64,000 nt of DNA from Moraxella nasibovis (GTDB taxonomy: Bacteria > Pseudomonadota > Gammaproteobacteria > Pseudomonadales > Moraxellaceae): assembly GCF_029581575.1 (NCBI RefSeq), contig NZ_CP089975.1, positions 1,178,001-1,242,000 on the forward strand, in the 5' to 3' direction. Of this stretch, positions 1 through 9,423 are shown one piece after another. The number at the start of each line of letters is the position of its first letter. The stretch's first letter is position 1. Both the position numbers and the translations under genes were made by a program. The notes under the pieces are model-generated. The model was not told the DNA's origin. It ran no database searches and saw only the letters and a list, made by a program, of their open reading frames with translations.

Positions 1-2
1 AG

Positions 3-47
3 GCGTGGATTCAAACAGACAAGCTGCGTCCTTATCCGAGCGAATAA
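3..47 (+). CDS. C-terminal end of an upstream gene (partial)
   Basis: The third frame is open from the window edge and ends AWIQTDKLRPYPSE followed by TAA at 45-47. A strong intrinsic terminator begins 15 bases later, which is what the end of a real transcription unit looks like. Only 14 residues are visible, too few to name a family. Product unknown. Confidence 0.5.
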   Translation, partial: AWIQTDKLRPYPSE

Positions 48-56
48 CCAAACCAA

Positions 57-503
57 ATGATTAAAACCCCAAGTTTTCGCTTGGGGTTTTGCAACACTTA
101 CAAGCAAAAATCATGCCATGAAAACATCGCCATCATCGCATCTGTTTGCATCATTTGCTTTATGATACTTTTAAGTAAATATGACACTTGGGGCATTTCC
201 GAAGGTCTGTGCATTTATCAAGACAGCTCCGTGGGTGTCATCCTAATGCTCACTGGCGTTTTGTTTTTAATCAACTGTTTGCCAATTTTAACAAACAAAA
301 ACAGGCTTGCTCACGCCATATTAATGTCAATTTCAATCGGTTTTTTCACATACTACCACCCTATTGTACATTACCATTTGGTCGGCTTGCTATTAAATCA
401 TACCAGTATTCAAGCAGAGCAACTTGGTCAAGCTGCGATGTGTGAATTACAAAGAATGAATGATCAAATTTTTATTGATCAGCAAAAAAATAAAGCTTAC
501 TAA
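57..503 (+). CDS. Hypothetical small membrane protein, start doubtful
   Basis: Not recognised. The 148-codon frame shows three hydrophobic stretches (about residues 23-41, 58-78 and 85-107) and a polar tail ending KNKAY, so it could be an integral inner-membrane protein. The first ATG has no ribosome binding site and lies six bases before the terminator hairpin of the previous gene, so it is unlikely to be the true start. The next in-frame ATG (162) would cut into the first hydrophobic segment. It lies upstream of pckG on the same strand. It may be a real gene with an unrecognised start, a remnant, or a chance frame. Confidence 0.4.
   Translation: MIKTPSFRLGFCNTYKQKSCHENIAIIASVCIICFMILLSKYDTWGISEGLCIYQDSSVGVILMLTGVLFLINCLPILTNKNRLAHAILMSISIGFFTYYHPIVHYHLVGLLLNHTSIQAEQLGQAAMCELQRMNDQIFIDQQKNKAY
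63..90 (+). terminator. Rho-independent terminator of the upstream gene
   Basis: An 11-bp perfect stem AAAACCCCAAG / CTTGGGGTTTT closes a TTTTCG loop and ends in a T run. It follows the stop codon at 45-47 closely. Its A/T ends could let it work on both strands. Confidence 0.85.
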
Positions 504-657
504 CTAAACATAAAAATAAAAAATGAATTTATTTATTTTAAAAATAATACTTATCATTTTGCCTCATTTATGCTTTAATATATCATTTTTTTGTAAAGGT
601 GGTATTTTCCACCATCAGAGCATGTCGCTCATTTCACTTGAAACTCGAGAAGTTATC

Positions 658-2490
658 ATGACCACAACGACTACTGCACCAGAATTTGTCCGTCATCAAG
701 CCCTGATTAACTGGGTGAATGACATCGCCAAATTAACTAAGCCTGCCAACATTGAATGGTGCGATGGCTCAGAAGAAGAATACGATCGCCTGATCAATCT
801 AATGATTGACAACGGCACCATGATCAAACTCAATCAAGAAAAACATCCAGATTCTTATCTAGCGTTCTCAGACCCATCAGATGTGGCTCGTGTCGAAGAC
901 CGTACTTTCATCTGCTCTGAACAAGAGATCGACGCAGGTGCAACCAACAACTGGAAAGCACCAGACGAGATGCGTGCCATCTTAAATGAAAAATTTGATG
1001 GCTGCATGGCAGGTCGCACCATGTATGTCGTGCCATTTAGCATGGGTCCATTAGGCAGCCACATTGCGCACATCGGTGTTGAAATCACCGACAGCCCTTA
1101 TGTGGTTGTCAGCATGCGCAAAATGGCTCGCATGGGTAAGGCAGTCTATGATGTGCTAGGCACAGATGGTGAATTTGTGCCGTGCGTGCATTCTGTGGGT
1201 GCGCCACTTGCCGAAGGTCAGTCTGATGTGGCATGGCCATGCAATGATGACAAATATATTGTCCACTTCCCAGAGACTCGTGAAATCTGGTCATACGGCT
1301 CAGGCTACGGTGGTAACGCCCTACTTGGTAAAAAATGCCTAGCACTGCGCATCGCATCTGTGATGGGTCGTGAGCAAGGCTGGCTTGCTGAGCATATGCT
1401 TATCCTAGGCGTCACCAACCCACAAGGCAAAAAGCACTACATCGCTGCTGCCTTCCCATCAGCGTGTGGCAAAACCAACTTCGCCATGCTCATTCCGCCA
1501 GCAGGCTATGAAGGCTGGAAAGTAGAAACCGTGGGCGATGACATCGCTTGGATCAAGCCATCAGCAGATGGTAAGCTATACGCCATCAACCCTGAGGCTG
1601 GTTTCTTTGGTGTAGCCCCTGGCACCAACACCAAAACCAACTCAAACTGCATGAGCACCCTAGGCTCAGATGTCATCTACACCAATGTCGCCGTGACCGA
1701 AGATGGCGAGGTATGGTGGGAAGGCAAAACCAAAGAAACTCCAGAAAATCTTATCAACTGGAAGCGTCAAAAACACGACGGTTCAGAAAAAGCTTCACAC
1801 GCCAACGCTCGCTTTACCGTATCAGCTGCTCAATGCCCGTCTATCGATCCACAATGGGAAAACCCAGAAGGTGTGCCGATCTCAGCATTCATCTTTGGTG
1901 GTCGCCGTGCTGACACCGTACCATTGGTTTCAGAGGCTTTTGATTGGGTGGATGGCGTGTATAAAGCTGCTACGATGGGCTCTGAGACGACTGCCGCTGC
2001 TACTGGCGCACAAGGCGTGGTACGCCGTGATCCGTTCGCCATGCTGCCTTTCGCTGGCTACAACATGGCAGACTACTTCACCAACTGGCTAGAAATGGGC
2101 GAAAAACTAGAAAAGCTCACCGCCGAACACGGCACTAAGATGCCAAAAATGTTCAAGGTGAACTGGTTCCGCCGTGATGAAAATGGCGACTTCGTATGGC
2201 CAGGCTTTGGTCAAAACATGCGTGTACTTGAATGGATCATCAACCGCTGCGATGGCACAGCCAATGCGGTTCACACACCGATCGGATTGGTACCGACCTA
2301 TGATGACATCAACTGGGCGGAGTCTGATTTTAGCAAGCAGCAGTTTGATCTGGTGACCAGCCAAGACAAAGACGCTTGGGTGAAAGAGCTGAACGACCAT
2401 AAAGATTTGTTTGAAAAATTGGGCGAGCGCATGCCACAAGCTTTGGTGGATCATCAAGCCACCCTACTTAACAATGTCATGGCTGGCTAA
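658..2490 (+). CDS. pckG: Phosphoenolpyruvate carboxykinase (GTP)
   Basis: Catalyses GTP-dependent decarboxylation and phosphorylation of oxaloacetate to phosphoenolpyruvate, the first committed step of gluconeogenesis, in the cytosol. The 610-residue length is normal for GTP-type enzymes and unlike the ATP type (about 540). The GTP-type P-loop with its reactive cysteine, PSACGKTN, is at residues 267-274, and [12 protein letters not shown] starts at 413. The frame is open 45 codons further upstream, but that part is hydrophobic, low in GC and unlike the family. The ATG at 658 opens [10 protein letters not shown] and has GAGAAG a few bases upstream. It is a single-gene unit closed by a terminator. 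With mqo, sdaA and the acyl-CoA dehydrogenases nearby it fits growth on organic acids rather than sugars. Confidence 0.95.
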   Translation: MTTTTTAPEFVRHQALINWVNDIAKLTKPANIEWCDGSEEEYDRLINLMIDNGTMIKLNQEKHPDSYLAFSDPSDVARVEDRTFICSEQEIDAGATNNWKAPDEMRAILNEKFDGCMAGRTMYVVPFSMGPLGSHIAHIGVEITDSPYVVVSMRKMARMGKAVYDVLGTDGEFVPCVHSVGAPLAEGQSDVAWPCNDDKYIVHFPETREIWSYGSGYGGNALLGKKCLALRIASVMGREQGWLAEHMLILGVTNPQGKKHYIAAAFPSACGKTNFAMLIPPAGYEGWKVETVGDDIAWIKPSADGKLYAINPEAGFFGVAPGTNTKTNSNCMSTLGSDVIYTNVAVTEDGEVWWEGKTKETPENLINWKRQKHDGSEKASHANARFTVSAAQCPSIDPQWENPEGVPISAFIFGGRRADTVPLVSEAFDWVDGVYKAATMGSETTAAATGAQGVVRRDPFAMLPFAGYNMADYFTNWLEMGEKLEKLTAEHGTKMPKMFKVNWFRRDENGDFVWPGFGQNMRVLEWIINRCDGTANAVHTPIGLVPTYDDINWAESDFSKQQFDLVTSQDKDAWVKELNDHKDLFEKLGERMPQALVDHQATLLNNVMAG

Positions 2491-2504
2491 TTCGTTCATT
2501 CACA

Positions 2505-2534
2505 AAAAACGCTCTGACCACTCAGGGCGTTTTT
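2505..2534 (+). terminator. Terminator after pckG
   Basis: Stem AAAAACGCTCTGA / TCAGGGCGTTTTT (one G-T wobble) around a four-base loop, with five T at the 3' end, 14 bases after the pckG stop. Confidence 0.85.
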
Positions 2535-2577
2535 ATTTATCCATGACAATTAACCTAGCATACACCCATCTCCAATC

Positions 2578-3579
2578 ATGTTTGAACTGACCTTTTTAGG
2601 CACATCAAGTGGCGTGCCGACCAAGCAGCGAAATGTCTCCGCCCTTGCCGTCTCACTATTGGGCGAGCAAGGCAGTGCTGGCAAAAACAGCCCGTGGATT
2701 TTGGTGGACTGCGGAGAAGCCACTCAGCATCAGCTACTGCACACCAAACTCAAACCCAGCACCCTAAAAGCGGTGTTGATCACGCACACGCACGGCGATC
2801 ACTGTTATGGGCTGGCAGGACTGCTTGCCTCCCTATCCATGCACGGTCGCACCGAACCTTTGACCATCATCGCACCACAGGCGATCCAGACCATTTTGGA
2901 TTTACTCATTCCCTTGACTGAGTTGCACCTAAATTATCCGCTTGATTTTGTGGCGATTGAGTCGCTTGGCGATGATGGGCATACGCTCAATTTGGCAGCT
3001 CACTGGCAGCTCAATATCCAAACCATACCTTTAAGCCATCGCTGTGCAAGTTTTGGGTTTTTGCTGAGCCAAACCCTGCAAAAGCACAAACTTAATATTG
3101 AAAATTTACAAAAATTTAGCATACCCAATCAAGCATGGAGCGACATCATACGCACCACCGATGAGCAGATGGATTTTGCCGATTTGGGCAGTTATCCGCT
3201 ATCATCTTTGCGGCACACCGTCCAAAAACACCAAAAAATCGTCATCGCAGGCGATAATGATACGCCAGAGCTGCTCGCTCACGCGGTGCAAGGGGCGGCA
3301 GCATTGGTGCATGAGGCGACCTATACTGATGAGATTCGCCAAAAGATTCTGGACAAAGGCATCATCAATCCTAAGCACAGCAGTGCTTTGCAGGTGGCAA
3401 CTTTTGCCCAAAAGATGAGTATGCCGATGTTGATTTTGACGCATTTTAGTGCCAGATTTGCCCTATTTGACGACCCTGACAGCTCCACGCCCAATATGGG
3501 GCATATCCGCCGTGAAGTGCGGTCGGTTTATGATGGACGACTGGTGCTGGCGACGGATTTTTTGACCGTAAAAGTTTGA
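2578..3579 (+). CDS. rnz: Ribonuclease Z (ElaC family)
   Basis: A metallo-beta-lactamase-fold endonuclease that removes the 3' trailer of tRNA precursors. The N-terminus MFELTFLGTSSGVPTKQRN is characteristic of RNase Z, and the zinc motif HTHGDH lies at residues 70-75. Later conserved pieces are GDNDTPELLAHAVQGAAALVHEATY and the LTHFSARF motif near the C-terminus. At 333 residues it is slightly longer than the usual 305-310, because of an insertion around residues 160-200. It follows the pckG terminator, so it is probably transcribed separately. Confidence 0.93.
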   Translation: MFELTFLGTSSGVPTKQRNVSALAVSLLGEQGSAGKNSPWILVDCGEATQHQLLHTKLKPSTLKAVLITHTHGDHCYGLAGLLASLSMHGRTEPLTIIAPQAIQTILDLLIPLTELHLNYPLDFVAIESLGDDGHTLNLAAHWQLNIQTIPLSHRCASFGFLLSQTLQKHKLNIENLQKFSIPNQAWSDIIRTTDEQMDFADLGSYPLSSLRHTVQKHQKIVIAGDNDTPELLAHAVQGAAALVHEATYTDEIRQKILDKGIINPKHSSALQVATFAQKMSMPMLILTHFSARFALFDDPDSSTPNMGHIRREVRSVYDGRLVLATDFLTVKV

Positions 3580-3679
3580 AAAATTAAAAATTCCACTTCG
3601 TTGAAGCGAGATTTTTTGGCAGTTTGTTTTTTAATTATAGCTAACGAATGGTAAAATTACCACAGAATGATGTGATGTC

Positions 3680-3766
3680 GTAGGTTGGGCTCTGCTTGCG
3701 CAAACCCAATAAATTCAATAGGTTGCGATAACAATGTTGGGTTACGCTGTCGCTAACCCAACCTAC
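3680..3766 (+). repeat. Dispersed inverted-terminal repeat, copy A
   Basis: An 87-base element with ends GTAGGTTGGG and CCCAACCTAC in inverted orientation. Its core contains CAAACCCAATAAATTCAAT and GGGTTACGCTGTCGCTAACCC. The same layout recurs at 11.56, 12.50, 12.6 and 54.4 kb, and in degenerate form at 58.8 kb. It lies between the converging rnz and aldehyde dehydrogenase genes and has no coding frame. Confidence 0.8.
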
Positions 3767-3811
3767 AAAAGTTGTATTACTTCATCAGTTCGGTAGGTAT
3801 AAACTTCCCAA

Positions 3812-5308
3812 TCAACGAACCACCCATACCGTCTTGGTTTGGCAATATTGCTCCAAGGCTTCAAGCCCGTTATCTCGTCCGCCAAAGCCCGACTGCTTGT
3901 AGCCCCCAAATGGCGTGGTGATGTCGCCTTCACTAAAGCCATTGATAGAAACCGTGCCTGCCTTGATGGCGTTGGCGACTTTTAAGGCACGACCCAGATT
4001 TTGGGTATAAAAAGACGCCGCCAAGCCATAATCGCTGTCGTTGGCAAGGGCGATGGCATCGTTGTCAACATCAAAAGTCGTAACCGCCAGCACAGGTCCA
4101 AAGACTTCTTGCTTAAACAAAGTCATCTGTGAATCCACTTCATCAAAAATGGTCGGCTCAACATACCAGCCGCTGCCAATATTGACCGAATGACCGCCCG
4201 TGATGAGCTTCGCCCCTTCGTTTTGGGCAGTTTTGATATGATTCATCACTTTATCAAAATGAGCTTGCTCAATCATCGGACCTAGGCTGACATTTTCATC
4301 TCGTGGATCGCCCAATTGCCACGCACCCAGTTTTTCGGTCAATTTGGCTAACAATTCGGCTTTTTTGCTGTGATGAACGAGCAGACGAGAACCGCAGCTA
4401 CAATTTTCGCTCATATTCCAAAACGCTGCCGCCAGCATATTGTCAATGGCATCATCGTCCAAAATCGCATCATCAAAGACAATTTGCGGACTTTTGCCAC
4501 CAAGCTCCAAGACGATTTCTTTTAGGTTGCTTTGGGCAGAATATTGCAAAAACAGCCGCCCAACTTCGGTTGAACCTGTAAAAGACACCACATCAATGTC
4601 AGGGTGTAGACCGATGGCTTGTCCGACCGTCTCGCCACGACCGCAGACCATTTGCAAAGCGGCTTTTGGCACACCTGCTTGATAGGCAAGCTCAATCATG
4701 CGATATGCCGACAGCGAAGTCAGTTCGGCAGGCTTGACGATGACGCTGTTACCCATGATTAAGGCAGGGGCGACTTTCCAAGCGAACATCTGGGCAGGGA
4801 AATTCCACGGCAGCACCGCACCGACCACGCCAATCGGCTCTTTGACCACCCAAGAAAAAGCGTCCGTGCCCGTGGGGGCGACTTTGCCAAATACCTTATC
4901 CACACTCTCAGCATACCAATTAAAAGTCTCAATGGTCGCTGGTAAATCCGTGTTCAAGCACTCGCTGATGGGCTTGCCTGCGTCAATGCAGTCTAGTGCC
5001 GAAAGTTCATCTTTGTGTGCTTCAAGCAGTCTTGCCCACGCTTGCATGATGCGTTTGCGTTCAGCGGGGTGCTTGTCTTTCCATTCGCCAGATTCAAAGC
5101 ACTCACGAGCCGCCTTGACAGCGACATCCACATCATCCGCCGTGCCGTCTGCAATTTGTCCAATGACGCTGTTGTCAATCGGCGTGGTATTATCTACGGT
5201 CTTGGCAGGCTTGCCGCCAACGATTAAATTACCTGCAAATAATTTGCCTTGTTTGGCAAGCTCAAAAACTTGCTGAACGCTTAATGGCGATGAGTTGGCT
5301 GTGGTCAT
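3812..5308 (-). CDS. NAD(P)-dependent aldehyde dehydrogenase (PuuC-like)
   Basis: Oxidises an aldehyde to the acid with NAD(P). The length of 498 residues is typical of the superfamily. Visible motifs are PWNFPAQM (168-175), FTGSTEVG (243-250), ELGGKSP with the general-base Glu268, and the catalytic Cys303 in ENCSCGSR (301-308). The sequence resembles the gamma-glutamyl-aminobutyraldehyde and betaine-aldehyde dehydrogenase group, but the substrate cannot be fixed from motifs. AAGGA lies at good distance before the ATG. It is monocistronic, separated from the upstream acyl-CoA dehydrogenase by a terminator at 5445-5470. No polyamine catabolic neighbours are present. Confidence 0.88.
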   Translation of the reverse strand: MTTANSSPLSVQQVFELAKQGKLFAGNLIVGGKPAKTVDNTTPIDNSVIGQIADGTADDVDVAVKAARECFESGEWKDKHPAERKRIMQAWARLLEAHKDELSALDCIDAGKPISECLNTDLPATIETFNWYAESVDKVFGKVAPTGTDAFSWVVKEPIGVVGAVLPWNFPAQMFAWKVAPALIMGNSVIVKPAELTSLSAYRMIELAYQAGVPKAALQMVCGRGETVGQAIGLHPDIDVVSFTGSTEVGRLFLQYSAQSNLKEIVLELGGKSPQIVFDDAILDDDAIDNMLAAAFWNMSENCSCGSRLLVHHSKKAELLAKLTEKLGAWQLGDPRDENVSLGPMIEQAHFDKVMNHIKTAQNEGAKLITGGHSVNIGSGWYVEPTIFDEVDSQMTLFKQEVFGPVLAVTTFDVDNDAIALANDSDYGLAASFYTQNLGRALKVANAIKAGTVSINGFSEGDITTPFGGYKQSGFGGRDNGLEALEQYCQTKTVWVVR

Positions 5309-5444
5309 AAAAATTCCTTTTGCTGATGGGTAAAGTGGTTGAATTTAGCGATTATAACACTTTGCCCAAGACAGCTGTTTTCCCAAAACAGAATAAAATT
5401 ATGCAAAAGATGAAAAATCCTTAACCACCAAAAATCAGCCATAA

Positions 5445-5470
5445 AAAAGACGGCTTATCAACCGTCTTTT
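5445..5470 (-). terminator. Terminator after the acyl-CoA dehydrogenase pair
   Basis: Stem AAAAGACGG / CCGTCTTTT around an eight-base loop, with A/T runs on both sides, 23 bases beyond the stop codon of the gene ending at 5493. Confidence 0.8.
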
Positions 5471-5492
5471 GTTTGGTAAAATCAGCAGCCCA

Positions 5493-7268
5493 TCAAGCAA
5501 AAAATTCATCATCAAATGCCATGATACTGCTCGAGCCTGCCTGTGCCATGTCAGCATGGGCGTATAATTTTGGCAAAATGCGTGCGGCAAAATAATCCGC
5601 CAATTTTAATCGCTCTTCATAAAACTCGCCCGTTTTGCCTCCACTTGCCTGCACGATGAGCAGATACATATAAGCATAGCACAGATAGCCCACCGCTTGC
5701 AGGTAATCTACGGCAGATGCATTGATGGCGTGCTGATCTGTCTTGGCAACTTGCAATAAATGCTCGCTCAGCGTGCGAATGCGGGCAGCCGCTTTTAGCA
5801 CAGCGTCTTTAATCGCATGATTTATTGTGCTGTCTTGGCACAGATTTTCCATTTCATCAAGCAAAGCAAACAGTGCCGCACCGCCATCTTTGACGACCTT
5901 ACGACCCAATAAATCCAGTGCCTGAATGCCGTTGGTGCCTTCATAAATCTGGCTAATGCGAGTATCACGGACAATTTGTTCCATACCCCACTCACGAATG
6001 TAGCCATGTCCGCCAAACACCTGCTGACAATCTACCGCCGCATTAAACGCCATGTCGGTCAAAAACGCCTTGGTAATCGGTGTTAAAAGCGCCACTTTTG
6101 CTTGGGCGGTCTTTTTGGCAGTGTCGTCATCGCTGAATTTGGCGACATCTAGCTCACGAGCCACATACATGGCAAAGGTGCGAGACGCTACGCTGTTGGT
6201 TTTAGCATTTAAAAGCATACGACGCACATCGCCAAAACCAATGATGGGGTCGGCGGCTTTCTCGGGATTTTTCACACCTGCATCATTGCGACCTTGCAAG
6301 CGATCTTGAGCATAGTTGCAGGCATTTTGATAAGCCAGTACACTCGCCCCCAAGCCCTGTAAACCCATCGTTACTCGCTCATAGTTCATCATGACAAACA
6401 TCGTGGCAAGACCAGTATTTTCCGCCCCCACCATATAGCCTTTGGCATTGTCAAAATTCATCACACAAGTTGCCGATGCTTTAATACCCATCTTGTGTTC
6501 AATAGAGCCTGCCGACACACTGTTACGCTCGCCCAACGAGCCATCAGCATTGACCAAAAACTTCGGCACGATGAACAAGGATATGCCCTTAGAGCCTGCT
6601 GGTGCGTTCGGCGTCTTGGCAAGCACCAAATGGACGATATTCTCCGCCAAATCATGCTCGCCGCCTGTGATGAAAATCTTCGTACCAGTAATGCTGTACG
6701 AGCCGTCATCATTTGGCACGGCGCGAGTCTTAATAATCCCCAAATCCGTGCCTGAGTGAGCTTCGGTCAGACACATCGTCCCAGACCACTCGCCTGTGTA
6801 GAGCTTGGGCAGATAAGTCTCTTTTTGCTCTTGGCTGCCACCTGCCAGCAGGCAAAGGCTCGCCCCCACGGTCAAATTTGGATACAACGCAAACGACTGA
6901 TTCGCCGAAAACATCATCTCTTCGGTCAGCATGGTCACCATCTTTGGCATGCCCTGACCGCCAAATTCGCTCGCCCCACCCAGACCAATCCAGCCCATCT
7001 CGCTATATGCTTGAAAGGCCTCTTGAAAACCTGTCGGGGTCGCCACCTTACCATCGCCAAGATATTTCGCCCCTTCTTCATCGCCAGATTGATTGAGTGG
7101 CAACAGCACATCACGGCTAAATTTTGCCATCTCTTCTAAAATCATATCGACGGTTTCGCTGTCCATGTGCGAAAGATTGGGTGTGTTTTGCCAAAATTGT
7201 GGGGCTTTAAACACTTCGTTGAGCGTAAAACGCATTTCATTAAGCGGTGCGGTATAAGTCAATGTCAT
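5493..7268 (-). CDS. Acyl-CoA dehydrogenase (about 590-residue FadE-like type)
   Basis: A flavoprotein that introduces the alpha-beta double bond into acyl-CoA in beta-oxidation. Key segments are MCLTEAHSGTDLG and KIFITGGEHDL (FAD and substrate region), FGGHGYIREWGMEQ, and IYEGTNGIQALDLLGRK, which holds the catalytic Glu. The 591-residue length includes the extra C-terminal domain of the long proteobacterial type. It is closely similar to the gene just upstream (7318-9141), which shares its start (YTAPL...MRF or MQF) and most motifs, so the two are a tandem duplication. AAGGA precedes the ATG. The 49-base gap suggests one operon. Chain-length preference cannot be read from sequence. Confidence 0.93.
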   Translation of the reverse strand: MTLTYTAPLNEMRFTLNEVFKAPQFWQNTPNLSHMDSETVDMILEEMAKFSRDVLLPLNQSGDEEGAKYLGDGKVATPTGFQEAFQAYSEMGWIGLGGASEFGGQGMPKMVTMLTEEMMFSANQSFALYPNLTVGASLCLLAGGSQEQKETYLPKLYTGEWSGTMCLTEAHSGTDLGIIKTRAVPNDDGSYSITGTKIFITGGEHDLAENIVHLVLAKTPNAPAGSKGISLFIVPKFLVNADGSLGERNSVSAGSIEHKMGIKASATCVMNFDNAKGYMVGAENTGLATMFVMMNYERVTMGLQGLGASVLAYQNACNYAQDRLQGRNDAGVKNPEKAADPIIGFGDVRRMLLNAKTNSVASRTFAMYVARELDVAKFSDDDTAKKTAQAKVALLTPITKAFLTDMAFNAAVDCQQVFGGHGYIREWGMEQIVRDTRISQIYEGTNGIQALDLLGRKVVKDGGAALFALLDEMENLCQDSTINHAIKDAVLKAAARIRTLSEHLLQVAKTDQHAINASAVDYLQAVGYLCYAYMYLLIVQASGGKTGEFYEERLKLADYFAARILPKLYAHADMAQAGSSSIMAFDDEFFA

Positions 7269-7317
7269 GATAAGTTCCTTTTAATAAGTAAATTTAATAA
7301 ATGAATTTAGCAAACCA

Positions 7318-9141
7318 TTAAAATGCAAATTGTTCAATGTCCATCGCCATTAAGGTCTCATGGCTGGCATTGATGCGTGCGACATGAACGGCATGGCGTG
7401 GCATGAGCTTGGCAAAATAAAACTGTGCAGTCTTAACTTTGGCATCATAAAAACCATATTCGCCATGCAAAGATTTGTCCGTATCAAGGCTTTGGTTCAT
7501 CTCATCAAGGCGAGCGTACGCAACCACTGCCATTCTCGCCCACAGATAGCCTAAGGTTACATAGCCACTAAAGAACAGATAATCCACCGCTGCCGCACCC
7601 ACCGCGTCTAGGTTTTGCGTGCCTTGCATACCGATGCGAGCGGTCAAATCGCCCCACTGTTTGTTGAGCTTGGCAAGGGTGCTGATCATCTGCCCCATGC
7701 GGTCGTCATCTTTGTGTTCTTGGCAGAATTTATGGATGATTTTGGTGAAGTTGGCAAGCATTTTACCTTGCGAGCCCAACACTTTTCTTGCCAACAAATC
7801 CAGCGACTGAATCTCGGTCGTCCCTTCATACAGGCAGGCAATGCGAGTGTCTCGGACATTTTGTTCCATGCCCCATTCGCTGATAAAACCATGACCGCCA
7901 TAGACTTGCACGCCCATATTGGCAGCCTCATAGCCTGTCTCGGTCAAAAACGCTTTGGCAATCGGTGTCAATAGCGACAGCATTTCATCGGCAAATTTCG
8001 CCTCTACGCCATCACCTTTTGCCACGATGTCGGCAAACTGCGACAAATAATACACCAAAGCACGACCACCTTCGCTAAACGCCTTTTGGGTCAAAAGCAT
8101 GTTGCGAACCGCTGGATGGTGGATGATGCTGTCGGCAGGCTTATTAGGCTCTTTAACGCCAGAAATGGCACGCATGGCGGTGCGGTCTTTGGCGTATTTT
8201 AATGAACCTTGGAAGGCAAATTCAGACGCCGCCAAGCCTTGAATTGCCGTACCGATACGAGCGACATTCATGAAAGTAAACATACAGTTTAGACCACGGT
8301 TTTTCGGTCCAATCAAATAGCCTGTCGCCCCATCAAAATTCATCACACAAGTTGCCGATGCCTTGATGCCCATCTTGTGTTCAATAGAACCGCAGACCAC
8401 ACCATTACGCTCTCCCAACGAGCCATCTGCATTGACGATAAATTTCGGCACGATGAACAAAGATATGCCTCTTGTGCCAGCAGGTGCATCAGGCAGGCGT
8501 GCCAGCACGATATGAATGATGTTTTCGGTCAAATCATGCTCGCCTGCACTGATGAAAATCTTTTGCCCTGTGATGCTGTACGATCCGTCATCATTTGGCA
8601 CGGCACGAGTCTTAATAATGCCAAGGTCTGAGCCTGCATGAGCCTCGGTCAGGCACATCGTCCCAGACCAAAGCCCTGTGTTCATCTTTTCAAGATAAGT
8701 GGCTTTTTGTTCGTCTGTACCGTGATGCTCGATGGTTTGGATTGCGCCGTGCGACAAACCTGGATACATGGCAAACGACCAGTTCGCCGTCCCCATGATT
8801 TCGCTGACTGCGCTAGACATGGAAGTCGGCAGACCCAGACCGCCATATTCAGGCTCGGCGTTTAAGGACGCAAAGCCAAGTTCACAATACTGCTCATACG
8901 CCTCTTTAAAGCCTGTGGGCGTGCTGACCTGCCCATCATCAAAGCGACAGCCCTCCAAGTCGCCTGTGCGGTTTAATGGCGACAACACCGACTGAGCAAA
9001 ATCCGCCGCTGCCTCTAAGTAGCTGTTAATCGTCTCGGTATCCAACTCACGATACTCTGCCATCTTGGCATAATGTGATTGGCTGTCCAATAGCTCGTGC
9101 ATGACAAATTGCATGTCTCTAAGTGGTGCGGTGTATTGCAT
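7318..9141 (-). CDS. Acyl-CoA dehydrogenase, paralogue of the downstream gene
   Basis: The second FadE-like acyl-CoA dehydrogenase, about 607 residues. It carries MCLTEAHAGSDLG, KIFISAGEHDL, YGGHGFISEWGMEQ and LYEGTTEIQSLDLLARK, matching the downstream copy motif by motif. An ATG four codons further out (9153) is possible, but GGAGAG lies at ideal distance from the ATG at 9141, which gives MQYTAPLRDMQF aligned to the start of the paralogue. As first gene of the operon it is driven from the 9142-9423 gap, which holds direct repeats that could be operator sites. The substrate range of the two enzymes has probably diverged, since core motifs are kept while the surrounding sequence differs. Confidence 0.93.
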   Translation of the reverse strand: MQYTAPLRDMQFVMHELLDSQSHYAKMAEYRELDTETINSYLEAAADFAQSVLSPLNRTGDLEGCRFDDGQVSTPTGFKEAYEQYCELGFASLNAEPEYGGLGLPTSMSSAVSEIMGTANWSFAMYPGLSHGAIQTIEHHGTDEQKATYLEKMNTGLWSGTMCLTEAHAGSDLGIIKTRAVPNDDGSYSITGQKIFISAGEHDLTENIIHIVLARLPDAPAGTRGISLFIVPKFIVNADGSLGERNGVVCGSIEHKMGIKASATCVMNFDGATGYLIGPKNRGLNCMFTFMNVARIGTAIQGLAASEFAFQGSLKYAKDRTAMRAISGVKEPNKPADSIIHHPAVRNMLLTQKAFSEGGRALVYYLSQFADIVAKGDGVEAKFADEMLSLLTPIAKAFLTETGYEAANMGVQVYGGHGFISEWGMEQNVRDTRIACLYEGTTEIQSLDLLARKVLGSQGKMLANFTKIIHKFCQEHKDDDRMGQMISTLAKLNKQWGDLTARIGMQGTQNLDAVGAAAVDYLFFSGYVTLGYLWARMAVVAYARLDEMNQSLDTDKSLHGEYGFYDAKVKTAQFYFAKLMPRHAVHVARINASHETLMAMDIEQFAF

Positions 9142-9184
9142 AATGCTCTCCATGATGAAATTATGGTTGAATGTGCATTAAAAA

Positions 9185-9228
9185 AACGATGTGTTGAAAC
9201 GATGCGTTAAAATTATCGTTAAAATTAT
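9185..9228. repeat. Tandem repeats in the promoter region of the acyl-CoA dehydrogenase operon
   Basis: Two adjoining imperfect copies of AACGATGYGTTRA (9185-9210) run into two perfect head-to-tail copies of CGTTAAAATTAT (9205-9216 and 9217-9228). They lie 44-87 bases upstream of the first dehydrogenase start and about 200 bases before truD. Placement suits a regulator binding site, but no regulator is identified. Confidence 0.5.
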
Positions 9229-9423
9229 AAAAAAACATTCAATCAAAAGATATGCCAAATTTAAAACAAAGCGCATTTGCCTGCAATATTTTCATGAGAC
9301 TGAGCAGTCATTTTAAGCGCTTGATAAGTCAATAATTTGACAAAATCTCCGCACGCCCACTTCATTGATTGAGAAATTTGTCAAATCATGCTTTAATAAG
9401 CATTTTTAGCCAAAAGACATGCC

